A stretch of DNA of 42,289 bases from Bacteroidales bacterium (lineage in GTDB: Bacteria > Bacteroidota > Bacteroidia > Bacteroidales > P3), in the NCBI GenBank assembly GCA_030523765.1, contig JAUNHX010000019.1, positions 1 through 42,289 of the forward strand, given 5' to 3'. The position numbers and the translations under genes were made by a program. Shown here piece after piece: positions 34,928 to 42,289 of the stretch (position 1 is its first letter; each line of letters opens with the position of its first letter). Below the pieces are notes generated by a model, which was not told the origin of the DNA, ran no database searches, and saw only the letters and a list, made by a program, of their open reading frames with translations.

Positions 34928-35707
34928 ATGGAAACTACCAATCCCAAAATCAACGATCTTGCCGACGAAACAACAGCACAAACTCCTGAAGCCAAACGAT
35001 GGAGCAAAGCCACATCACGTCTCAGTATGGGTATTGCTTTCTCCTCAATACTACTGATACTCTATAGTGGGCTGCTCTTCTTCGATTATAAGAGCAATCC
35101 TTGGCTTTATGTAGGCTTTATCTTATTGGCCATCGTGCTGGCATTCTTCTGCATCAGCAACTATCTGAAGGGGCTCTCGCGTTTCACCTCCGTCTTTGAA
35201 GAAGGCGGCAAACGGTCGCTATTCATTCTGCGTTGGAGTTTCCTTGCTGCTGTGGCTGGAGTTGTACTGCAAATCTTCCTAATCTACAAGATGCCCTCCC
35301 ATCAGGTTATACCTATGCAAGAGGTGGTAGGTGAGGTTCCCAACGAACCCACCAACTGGAATCTCATATGGGCAGGCAACGCCCTCTATATCGTCAGCGC
35401 CATTCTCGCTGTTATTGGATTTCTCTCACTCTCTACTTGTAAAGGTATGCACGATGACGGACGCAAAGGAGCACTGAACCTAGCATGGGTTGCAGTATTG
35501 CTCACCCTCTGCGCCATCTTCCTCTCATTTGCACTCACCTCTACCACCTTCGTCAAAATCATCAGCACAGCGGTAACCCTTACCGCTACCTATTTCTATT
35601 ATACCAACTGGAAGCGAGTAATCCGTCGTCCCTTCGAAACACCTACTCAAGAAGAGCATAGCCCTGCTACCACTTCAACCCCACAAGAGGGACAATCACA
35701 AGAATAA
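34928..35707 (+). CDS. Multi-pass membrane protein of unknown function
   Basis: A 259-residue protein with a polar N-terminus (about 1-35), six likely membrane segments between about 38 and 222, and a Glu/Ser/Thr/Pro-rich tail (about 235-259). The ATG at 34928 is chosen because it follows the tpiA terminator; a longer frame would overlap tpiA and start inside it. No family is recognised. It ends 6 bases before the permease gene, which suggests co-transcription with it. Confidence 0.78.
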   Translation: METTNPKINDLADETTAQTPEAKRWSKATSRLSMGIAFSSILLILYSGLLFFDYKSNPWLYVGFILLAIVLAFFCISNYLKGLSRFTSVFEEGGKRSLFILRWSFLAAVAGVVLQIFLIYKMPSHQVIPMQEVVGEVPNEPTNWNLIWAGNALYIVSAILAVIGFLSLSTCKGMHDDGRKGALNLAWVAVLLTLCAIFLSFALTSTTFVKIISTAVTLTATYFYYTNWKRVIRRPFETPTQEEHSPATTSTPQEGQSQE

Positions 35708-35713
35708 AACTCG

Positions 35714-36934
35714 ATGCAGTTCGAACAACTCATTGCCAAACGGTTTCTCCATAAAGAGGCAGGCAGTTTCTCCAGTTCGTTAGTAAAAATTGCCACCATC
35801 ACCATCGCCTTGAGCGTGTTAGTCATGATCATGTCGGTTGCTATCCTGCGTGGTTTCCAACGTGAAATCCAACAAAAAGTAGTCGGCTTCGGTTCGCATG
35901 TGGTGGTAAAAAGCCAATATTTGGGCAACCAATATATGGCCGATCCTATCAATCGCTATCGCGATGAGGTGGAACGCATCCAAACAGTGCCTGGAGTTCG
36001 CCACCTTCAGTTTTTTGCTGACAAGGGAGGCATGCTCAAGACCGATAATCAGATTCATGGTATCATTCTGAAAGGGGTTGACAGTAGTTTCGATACCACC
36101 TTCTTTGCACAGAACCTCATTGAAGGACGACTATTCCAATTCAACGATAGTAGTGCCTCCAACGAGATCATTATCTCCTCTACCATTGCTGCAAAGATGG
36201 GACTTTCGATAGGCGATAAAGCGCGTACCTATTTCTGGCAAAGCAACAGTCCCCGAGGGCGCGCCTTCAAGGTGGTAGGCATCTACAATACCGACCTCAG
36301 CGAATTCGATGAACACTATATGGTAGGCGATCTGCGACAAGTACAGAAACTCAACGAATGGAACGACAGTATGGTAGCTGGATATGAGATATTAGTAGAC
36401 GACTTTAAACATCTCACTCCTATATGCGAAGCGATCACCGCCACTCTTGGATTCGATCTCACAGCCGTAAATATTGTCGATCAAAATCCATCCCTCTTTG
36501 CTTGGCTCGATCTGCTCAACAACAATATCGTATTCATCATCCTCGTGATGGCCATCGTATGTATGGTTGCTGTCATCTCTGCATTCCTAATCATGATCTT
36601 CGAAAAAACATCGATGATAGGTGTGCTCAAAACCCTCGGAGCTAACAACCGAAGCATCAAAGAGATATTCCTCCGCAAATCACTCTCCATCATAGGGAAA
36701 GGATTGCTGATTGGCAACGGATTGGCTTTGTTGTTATGTTGGATACAGCAACAGTTCCATATAGTGAAACTCGATAGCGAAAGCTACTCTATGAACTTTG
36801 TTCCCATCGATCTGAATCCTTGGTATTTCTTAATCATCAGTCTAGGAACCCTTCTATGCTGCCTTTTAGCACTACTGGTACCCACCGGCTATATTTCCAA
36901 GATCGATCCTGCCAAGAGCATCCGAGTAGAATAG
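35714..36934 (+). CDS. LolC/LolE-type ABC transporter permease
   Basis: A 406-residue permease of the FtsX/MacB/LolCE type: first membrane segment at about 22-45, a large periplasmic domain (about 46-265) and three more segments (about 270-300, 318-340 and 372-392). The N-terminus FEQLIAKRFLH and the segment EKTSMIGVLKTLGANNRSIKEIFL (coupling helix, 300-325 region) are typical of proteins that release lipoproteins from the inner membrane. Its ATPase is not adjacent. Confidence 0.87.
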   Translation: MQFEQLIAKRFLHKEAGSFSSSLVKIATITIALSVLVMIMSVAILRGFQREIQQKVVGFGSHVVVKSQYLGNQYMADPINRYRDEVERIQTVPGVRHLQFFADKGGMLKTDNQIHGIILKGVDSSFDTTFFAQNLIEGRLFQFNDSSASNEIIISSTIAAKMGLSIGDKARTYFWQSNSPRGRAFKVVGIYNTDLSEFDEHYMVGDLRQVQKLNEWNDSMVAGYEILVDDFKHLTPICEAITATLGFDLTAVNIVDQNPSLFAWLDLLNNNIVFIILVMAIVCMVAVISAFLIMIFEKTSMIGVLKTLGANNRSIKEIFLRKSLSIIGKGLLIGNGLALLLCWIQQQFHIVKLDSESYSMNFVPIDLNPWYFLIISLGTLLCCLLALLVPTGYISKIDPAKSIRVE

Positions 36935-36971
36935 TCTATTTTTCAGTTAAAACCTTAAACCATAATTAAAG

Positions 36972-38528
36972 ATGAGCCCTACTCCTAGAAAGAAAAATCC
37001 CCGTTTGCGGTGGATCCTACTGGCCACCACCGTACTGTTGGCCTTTGTAGCCATCTGGCAGATTAGCCGTATCGCCACACAGATACGCAAATCGGAGGAG
37101 GAGAAGGTGCGCATCTGGGCTGCCGCTATTGGTCAGCGGGCCGAATTAGTAGCCCACACCGAAGTCTTCTTCAGTCATATCGCTGAGGAGGAGCACGCCA
37201 AGATGGAGTTCTATACCCGTGCCCAACAGATTGCCGTATCGCAACAACTTAACAATACCGTCAGTCTTTTCTTTACCGACTATATCACAGCCAACCACTC
37301 CATTCCCGTTATCGTAACTGATGATCGAGGCTACATCATGGCCCACAACAATGTCGAGATTCCCGAGGGTGTCGACAAACTTGAGGGCAAGCTCTACGAG
37401 GAGTTTACCGAAGAGTCCCCTATCCCCTATCGAGTATGGGGTATGCCCTTCACCCTCTACTATAAAGAGTCACAGCTCTACAGCGTAATGCGTAGCACCA
37501 TCGATAATCTCACCCAATCGTTCCTATCGGAGATCACCAACAACTCGGTAGCAGTTCCCGTCCTCGTAGTCGATAGTCTTCAGGAATTTGTAATCGGTAG
37601 CGGTAATATCCCCGCCAAAGAGTTCAATACTCCCGAAAAATTGTCCGAGAAGATATGCGAGATGCAAGATGTTAACGATCCTATCGTCATCGCTATGCCC
37701 GATAACCAGCGTGCTTATGTCTTCTATGAGAACACCCCCTTACTTAAATCGCTCCGCTGGATACCAATCCTCTATATCTTTGTTATCTTCGTACTGCTTC
37801 TCATCTCCTATAATTTATTCCGCACCGCCCAATCGAACGAGCAGAACCGCATATGGGTAGGATTAGCCAAGGAGACAGCCCATCAGCTAGGTACCCCCAT
37901 CTCCTCGCTGATAGCATGGAACGAATATTTGAAAGGGAAAACATATGAGGAGCAGTATGCTGACGAGATAGGTAAAGACCTAAATCGTCTCGAGACCATC
38001 ACCCACCGCTTTTCCAAGATTGGCTCTGTTCCCGAGCTGAGTCCCGAGAACGTATGCGAGGTCATTCAAGAAACCATCAACTATTTACAAACACGTACCT
38101 CACGCAATATCAAGTTTGTAACCAACTTCCCAGACGAAAAGATTGTCATTCCTCTCAACCGCTACCTCTTTGAATGGGTTATTGAGAATATCTGCAAAAA
38201 TGCTATCGATGCCATGAATGGTAATGGAACTTTTACCGTAATCGTTACCACCGATGCTCGCAATGTAATTATCGATCTTAGTGATACGGGCAAGGGGATG
38301 CCTCCATCAGTACAGAAACAGATATTCGAGTCGGGATTCACCACTAAAACACGCGGATGGGGTCTCGGACTCTCATTAGCCCGCCGCATTATCAACGAAT
38401 ACCATAGGGGAAAAATATTCCTTAAATATAGTGTTGAAGGGCAGGGAACCGTATTCCGCATCATGCTACGCAAAGAACAAGATGGAATCATTCCTGTTAA
38501 ACCTAATAACAGCGAAGAACAGAAATAA
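36972..38528 (+). CDS. Membrane-bound sensor histidine kinase
   Basis: A 518-residue kinase with two membrane segments (about 13-33 and 262-283) around a periplasmic sensor domain of about 225 residues. The sensor domain has two similar stretches, IPVIVTDDRGYIMAHNN and VPVLVVDSLQEFVIGSGN, suggesting tandem PAS/Cache-like modules. The H-box is KETAHQLGTP with His304. The ATPase domain has NICKNAIDA, DTGKGMP and GWGLGLSLARRI. No response-regulator gene adjoins it, so its partner is elsewhere. It ends before a strong terminator. Confidence 0.9.
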   Translation: MSPTPRKKNPRLRWILLATTVLLAFVAIWQISRIATQIRKSEEEKVRIWAAAIGQRAELVAHTEVFFSHIAEEEHAKMEFYTRAQQIAVSQQLNNTVSLFFTDYITANHSIPVIVTDDRGYIMAHNNVEIPEGVDKLEGKLYEEFTEESPIPYRVWGMPFTLYYKESQLYSVMRSTIDNLTQSFLSEITNNSVAVPVLVVDSLQEFVIGSGNIPAKEFNTPEKLSEKICEMQDVNDPIVIAMPDNQRAYVFYENTPLLKSLRWIPILYIFVIFVLLLISYNLFRTAQSNEQNRIWVGLAKETAHQLGTPISSLIAWNEYLKGKTYEEQYADEIGKDLNRLETITHRFSKIGSVPELSPENVCEVIQETINYLQTRTSRNIKFVTNFPDEKIVIPLNRYLFEWVIENICKNAIDAMNGNGTFTVIVTTDARNVIIDLSDTGKGMPPSVQKQIFESGFTTKTRGWGLGLSLARRIINEYHRGKIFLKYSVEGQGTVFRIMLRKEQDGIIPVKPNNSEEQK

Positions 38529-38565
38529 TTCTGAACAAGAAATAGAAAAGAACCCTAATAAAAAA

Positions 38566-38591
38566 GCCCCTCCATCGAGAGGGGCATTTTT
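38566..38591 (+). terminator. Intrinsic terminator after the histidine kinase gene
   Basis: GCCCCTC (38566-38572) and GAGGGGC (38579-38585) form a 7-bp GC-rich stem, followed by ATTTTT and preceded by AAAAAA. It can also serve the minus-strand LRR gene that ends at 38647. Confidence 0.85.
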
Positions 38592-38646
38592 ATTATCAGT
38601 ATTTTCAACAATAACTATCTTACGCTGCAATTAGATCATGCTTTAA

Positions 38647-40197
38647 TTACCATTCGTATTCACCCAGCGAAGTACGAACTCCCGCTATATTCATCTTGGT
38701 GAGTTTATCGCAATGAGCAAAAGCAGAAGGACGAATCACGGTGGTAGGCTCAGTAATATGGACTTTCGATAGATTCACACAATTTCCAAAAGCCATTGCA
38801 CCGATATAGCGCATCGACAAAGGCGATTTAAAAGAATTGAGCTTACGACAGTTAAAGAAAGCGCCATCAGCTATCAACGAAGTAGTAATATAGACATCTA
38901 TATTACTTATATCAACATTAGTAGACTTCACCAACACTTGGTAAGGATTAGAGGGATTACCTAGATAGAGAGCGTTATCATATTGACGATATTCAAGCAC
39001 CGTACATCCTGCAAAAGCAGTCTCCGAGACCCGTTCAATCGAAGAGGGTATCTCTACTTTACGAAGTGAAACACAGTTCAAGAAAGCATTATCGCCAATA
39101 TCTTTTATGGTAGGAGGCAGCACTACCGATTGTAAATCCCTACAATTGGCAAAGCAGCGATCAGCTACAAAAGTAACTGTATATCGATTTCCCCCATACT
39201 CTACTTGCTCAGGAAGGGTAATATCACCCGCATAGTGCATATCTTGCTTTGACTGAAATTCAGAGGTATGGGGAAGAGCAGACACCAGCGCCACCTGATT
39301 GTTCGACATCACCGATATATAAAAGATATTGTCTTGAAAGAAAACGGTGAAATCGTAACGCGAAGGATCTACCAATTCCGATACATCACCACCCACCGTA
39401 GCAGTAGTCTGCTTAGCTTTCTGCACTTGATCGGTCAAAGCCTTCTGGCGTGCCTCAAAAGAGGCCTCCCGTTGCTCCCATGTTTCTTGTTTCTCAGTTG
39501 TTGGTGCTACCGCTACAATGCTCTCTAGCGAATCTTTAGCCGTATGCTGTACCACAGTAGGTACATCGGCCAACACCATAGGTCGGTTCTTCAACGATGT
39601 ACACCCTTCAAAAGCACTCTCATCCACAAAACGTAACTTAACCTCATGCCATCGTATTTCTTCCAACTTGGAGCAAACGGCGAAACAACGAGCACCAATC
39701 CGCTTGAGGGTGGAAGGTAGCGTTATAAACTCCAAATTATGACAGAAATAGAACACTTCTGGATCAAGAACTTCACACTTATAAGGAAGAGATACCCTTT
39801 GAAGACGTTCGCAGTGAGTAAATGCCTGACTCTCTATAACTCGTGGACCCGAAGAGAACTGAACCGATACCAAACGTGGACAGTCAGCAAAAGCGCGGCT
39901 ACCCATCTTCTCTAGTGTTTGGGGCAACTGTACAGAAGCCAAGTAGGGGCTCCCAGCAAAGGCAGCCGTATCAATAGCAGAAACAGCATAAATCACACCA
40001 CCAATCTTCACATAAGGAGGCACAATGATATTCCCCTCGTAACTACGTCCTTCGAGTGGAAGGGTTACCGCCACCGAAGGTTCCACACCCGTCGAGATAA
40101 CTCGATATTCCAATTGCTCGGCATTCATTCCCAGCTGAGCATAGGTCCCCGCAAAGGGGAATAGGGCCGCAAATAATATAATCAACACCCTTTTCAT
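38647..40197 (-). CDS. BspA-type leucine-rich-repeat protein
   Basis: A 516-residue exported protein. The ATG at 40197 gives a signal peptide (MKRVLIILFAALFPFAGTYA-Q); an upstream frame start at 40290 would overlap the caspase-like gene. Two blocks of LRR_5/BspA repeats are seen, about 60-205 and 330-505, with the period unit CxxLxxVxLPxxLxxIGxxAF (for example SRAFADCPRLVSVQF, DNAFLNCVSLRKVEIP). A Gln/Glu/Thr-rich spacer of about 40 residues sits between them. Such proteins often bind host or matrix surfaces. It is 43 bases after the caspase-like gene. Confidence 0.87.
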   Translation of the reverse strand: MKRVLIILFAALFPFAGTYAQLGMNAEQLEYRVISTGVEPSVAVTLPLEGRSYEGNIIVPPYVKIGGVIYAVSAIDTAAFAGSPYLASVQLPQTLEKMGSRAFADCPRLVSVQFSSGPRVIESQAFTHCERLQRVSLPYKCEVLDPEVFYFCHNLEFITLPSTLKRIGARCFAVCSKLEEIRWHEVKLRFVDESAFEGCTSLKNRPMVLADVPTVVQHTAKDSLESIVAVAPTTEKQETWEQREASFEARQKALTDQVQKAKQTTATVGGDVSELVDPSRYDFTVFFQDNIFYISVMSNNQVALVSALPHTSEFQSKQDMHYAGDITLPEQVEYGGNRYTVTFVADRCFANCRDLQSVVLPPTIKDIGDNAFLNCVSLRKVEIPSSIERVSETAFAGCTVLEYRQYDNALYLGNPSNPYQVLVKSTNVDISNIDVYITTSLIADGAFFNCRKLNSFKSPLSMRYIGAMAFGNCVNLSKVHITEPTTVIRPSAFAHCDKLTKMNIAGVRTSLGEYEW

Positions 40198-40240
40198 AAC
40201 AGTAGTTTTGATAGGTTTGCAGTAGGGCCCCTGCGTCTCA

Positions 40241-41938
40241 TTATCTGAAACGCATATTGACCCAACTATCCTTAACCTTGCCTCCGGCAATGATTTCAGG
40301 CTCTTGCAATTTACCCTGCAAGGCCGATTCCTTCGGCACAGTAGTCATTATAGTATTAAAGAGATTACCATAGGTGATATCGCCTTTGGTACGTTTTATT
40401 TCTTTAAGCATATAGTAAGTAAGAAAACCGTGACGCATCTCATCGAAGCTGTAGGCTGTCTTCTCCACATTGGCAGCATTGAAGATAACAATATCGCTTC
40501 GTATACGGAGTCCCCGTATACGCTCGGTAGTACGTTTCACAGTAATCAGCGGCTCCCCATCACGACGGTTATTGTTGAACGATGCATCGAGTATAAAGGT
40601 AGTATTGTTGCAGCGTATCTGACCAAACCAAGTACAAAGGGTATCTAATCGGATACACTCATTAAAAAGTGCGTTAGCATCGTGTTTACTCAGTTGGTTC
40701 TCAGGATCGAACTCGCTCTTTCCTACCCAACTCCGAATAGATCGATAGTTGATATCGCAAGGAAGGATATAGGCATTGTAATCGCCATCCGAAATACCGT
40801 GACCAGCATAATAGAAGATTACATTACCGTCACCGCCAATAGCTTGCAAAGCATCATGTACCCACAGATAACCCTTCTTATAGATTGTATTCTTGCTAGC
40901 ATTGGTCAGCATACGCACTTGCCTTTCAGGGATACCCAAGGTACGGATACAATAGTCGCGAAACACGGCACCATCACGCCATGCATATTCACAGTTAGGT
41001 AACGGAGCATCGTAAGCCTCGTTAGCTACAATCACCACGAAAGTCTTGCTATTGGTACCAGGATTAATCAGAGGGATATTGTACTCAATATAATTGTCAT
41101 TAATCAGTTGCTCATTGCGTTGCAGTATTACCTCATCGAAAGCAGCATGCACCGTCAGTTCAATGCTTACACGACGATAGTAGGCACCAGGTTCCTCACT
41201 ACAACGGGTTATGAAGAAATAATCGTTGGTGGTTTGCTGCAATCCCTCCACCTGCGTATCGAGATATTGGCGGACACCCTGAGCACGTGCAAAAGCTAGT
41301 TGGGCATTGCTCGTAATATCCTCATCGTCCATCAAACTGAGACGGACCAATTCACCATTATAAACAGCACCCACATAGCGATGGTTCCCATACTCCCCTT
41401 GATAATCTAATTTCTTGAACTTCAAAGCATCGGCTGATGAAGAGATACGGATACTAACTTGTTTTCCTGCGGTAAACACATCGCTATTCATCTCGTTAAC
41501 AATCTCGCGAGTTATCTGGCACAGCGCCATTGCACTATTCGAGTTTTCAAGCAGATAATTGCCCGTAGAATAGTCATCGCTACTGCCCTCAATGCTCTTG
41601 CAATTGTACGACAATTCTATAACATAATTCAACTCAGCCTTACCATCTTCTCTAATACCATCAGCCAAACGAGCCTTTACAAGGACCTCGCTCTCATTAT
41701 AGAGTTTCCTCTCATTAGGAAGATTAAGCAACATAGCTTCAGCCTTTTTCTGCATAGCCTTTTGTCGCTGAGCTACATCATTTTTCAATTCAGTAGTAAT
41801 CAACTCACGGTACTGACTATTGACAGTTACTTCGTTTGACTCCTGGCCCCACGCTACCCCATTCAAGGAGAGAGAAAAGAAAAACATTAGGGCCATTATC
41901 AGTCTACTAAAAGAAAATACTATATGTTTCATAAGCAT
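40241..41938 (-). CDS. Secreted caspase-fold protein, catalytic Cys replaced by Ser
   Basis: A 565-residue protein with a signal peptide or signal anchor (about 1-31, ending VAWGQ), a long N-terminal region (about 35-285) rich in charged and beta stretches, and a C14-type caspase domain (about 300-510). Its His is in YYAGHG (His380 by this start). The position expected to be the nucleophile, normally DACFSG, reads ILDASFNNN with Ser453 (codon TCG at 40580-40582 on the minus strand). A second start three codons on (41932) is possible. The protein is therefore probably not a classical cysteine protease. It leads a two-gene unit with the LRR protein. Confidence 0.85.
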   Translation of the reverse strand: MLMKHIVFSFSRLIMALMFFFSLSLNGVAWGQESNEVTVNSQYRELITTELKNDVAQRQKAMQKKAEAMLLNLPNERKLYNESEVLVKARLADGIREDGKAELNYVIELSYNCKSIEGSSDDYSTGNYLLENSNSAMALCQITREIVNEMNSDVFTAGKQVSIRISSSADALKFKKLDYQGEYGNHRYVGAVYNGELVRLSLMDDEDITSNAQLAFARAQGVRQYLDTQVEGLQQTTNDYFFITRCSEEPGAYYRRVSIELTVHAAFDEVILQRNEQLINDNYIEYNIPLINPGTNSKTFVVIVANEAYDAPLPNCEYAWRDGAVFRDYCIRTLGIPERQVRMLTNASKNTIYKKGYLWVHDALQAIGGDGNVIFYYAGHGISDGDYNAYILPCDINYRSIRSWVGKSEFDPENQLSKHDANALFNECIRLDTLCTWFGQIRCNNTTFILDASFNNNRRDGEPLITVKRTTERIRGLRIRSDIVIFNAANVEKTAYSFDEMRHGFLTYYMLKEIKRTKGDITYGNLFNTIMTTVPKESALQGKLQEPEIIAGGKVKDSWVNMRFR

Positions 41939-41965
41939 TGCTTTTATATACAGTTATCGTCGATG

Positions 41966-41997
41966 CAAAAATACACATTTTTTTGTATATCTTGCAA
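41966..41997 (-). promoter_or_regulatory. Promoter of the caspase-like/LRR pair
   Basis: Minus-strand TTG (complement of 41995-41997), 21 bases, then TATTTTTG (complement of 41966-41973). It is 28 bases before the first start codon. Confidence 0.6.
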
Positions 41998-42289
41998 GTA
42001 AAAAACATACAAATATCACAACATTCTGATAATCAAACACCATAAAAGAAATAATAGTCCACTATACCCACCTAAAACAGAACCAACAAACCTTTCGATA
42101 TGAAACATCACCCCCCTTTTAGTCATCCAATTTCTCCTATCAACAGTATAGGATCATGATTTTTTAGTCATCCTATTTCTGTTGTCAACAGTAAAGGGTT
42201 GTTATTTAAGGTAACCTCTAAAAATTGCTTCAACGTGATTTTGGAGAAGATTTATAGCAGATTGCTCCGTTGAACGAAGGAGTATAGCG
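41998..42289. other. Gene-free right end of the window
   Basis: No coding region is supported beyond the caspase-gene promoter. The stretch holds the 45-base-period direct repeats (listed separately) and, from about 42208, sequence starting AAGGTAACCTCTAAAAATTG that could be the edge of an element cut by the window end. This last point is weak. Confidence 0.4.
42117..42195. repeat. Two 34-base imperfect direct repeats
   Basis: The segment beginning TTTTAGTCATCC at 42117-42150 recurs at 42162-42195 with about five changes over 34 bases, giving a 45-base period. Both copies contain TTTTAGTCATCC, ATTTCT and TCAACAGTA. Confidence 0.75.

Noticed and set aside
42117..42195. CRISPR array
   Set aside because: Only two imperfect units, the spacer would be 11 bases, and there are no cas genes in the window.
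42208..42289. Left end of an insertion sequence
   Set aside because: The AACCTCTAAAAATTG start is suggestive, but no inverted partner or transposase can be seen before the window ends.

Overview
The window looks like a chromosomal segment of an anaerobic, fermentative member of the Bacteroidales. Support comes from repeated Bacteroidetes-type promoters (TTTG or TTG, about 19 nt, then TAnnTTTG), almost no strong Shine-Dalgarno sites, a TonB-dependent receptor with a carboxypeptidase-like N-terminal domain, MORN, BspA-type LRR and DUF3127/DUF1294 proteins, and fermentation genes (crt, hbd, hydF, arcB, arcC). The genus cannot be fixed from the sequence alone; amino-acid fermentation as in Porphyromonas-like organisms would fit. 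I see no phage, integrase, intact insertion sequence or CRISPR array. Most of the window is ordinary housekeeping DNA.

Layout. 1-798 is non-coding, purine-rich and carries nested palindromes. 799-1850 (minus) holds an FtsE-like ATPase and a small Cys-rich membrane protein. 1909-2206 (minus) is a complete tRNA unit: promoter, two identical tRNA-Asn genes, terminator. 2254-4739 (minus) has a stand-alone NAD(P)H-hydrate dehydratase, a lipoprotein and a gene broken by an in-frame amber codon; a divergent promoter region separates it from sufB. 5039-8166 (plus) encodes SufB, a SpoU-type RNA methyltransferase and an agmatine-deiminase-family enzyme, converging through a hairpin terminator on arcC-arcB (8333-10319, minus). 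10516-14328 (minus) is a TonB-dependent receptor followed by a degenerate M16 peptidase. 14492-16083 (plus) encodes two secreted proteins, one with MORN repeats. The gap at 16150-16326 looks like a complete minus-strand small-RNA gene. 16369-18176 (plus) is a nitroreductase overlapping mtaB.

18215-25669 (minus) is a long co-directional run: DUF3127 protein, 5-formyl-THF cyclo-ligase, a C-terminally anchored protein, panD, a flippase-like membrane protein, rfaE2, a small beta-barrel, trxB and a putative porin. Then come corA, a secreted EEP-family phosphodiesterase, hbd and crt (25837-29815, minus). On the plus strand from 29995 are hydF, a YebC-family regulator, DUF1294, a secreted thioredoxin-like protein, tpiA, a membrane protein, a LolC/E-type permease and an orphan sensor histidine kinase, ending at a strong terminator. 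The right end (38647-41938, minus) pairs a caspase-fold protein lacking its catalytic cysteine with a BspA-type leucine-rich-repeat protein; beyond it lie 45-nt-period direct repeats.

Functional themes: arginine/citrulline/agmatine breakdown giving carbamoyl phosphate and ATP; a C4 acyl-CoA (butyrate-type) branch and hydrogenase maturation; envelope biogenesis; and redox and Fe-S functions. The points most worth checking are the small-RNA candidate, the pseudo-caspase/LRR pair, the amber-interrupted gene, the SSB-like acidic tip on the DUF3127 protein and the palindrome-rich non-coding blocks.
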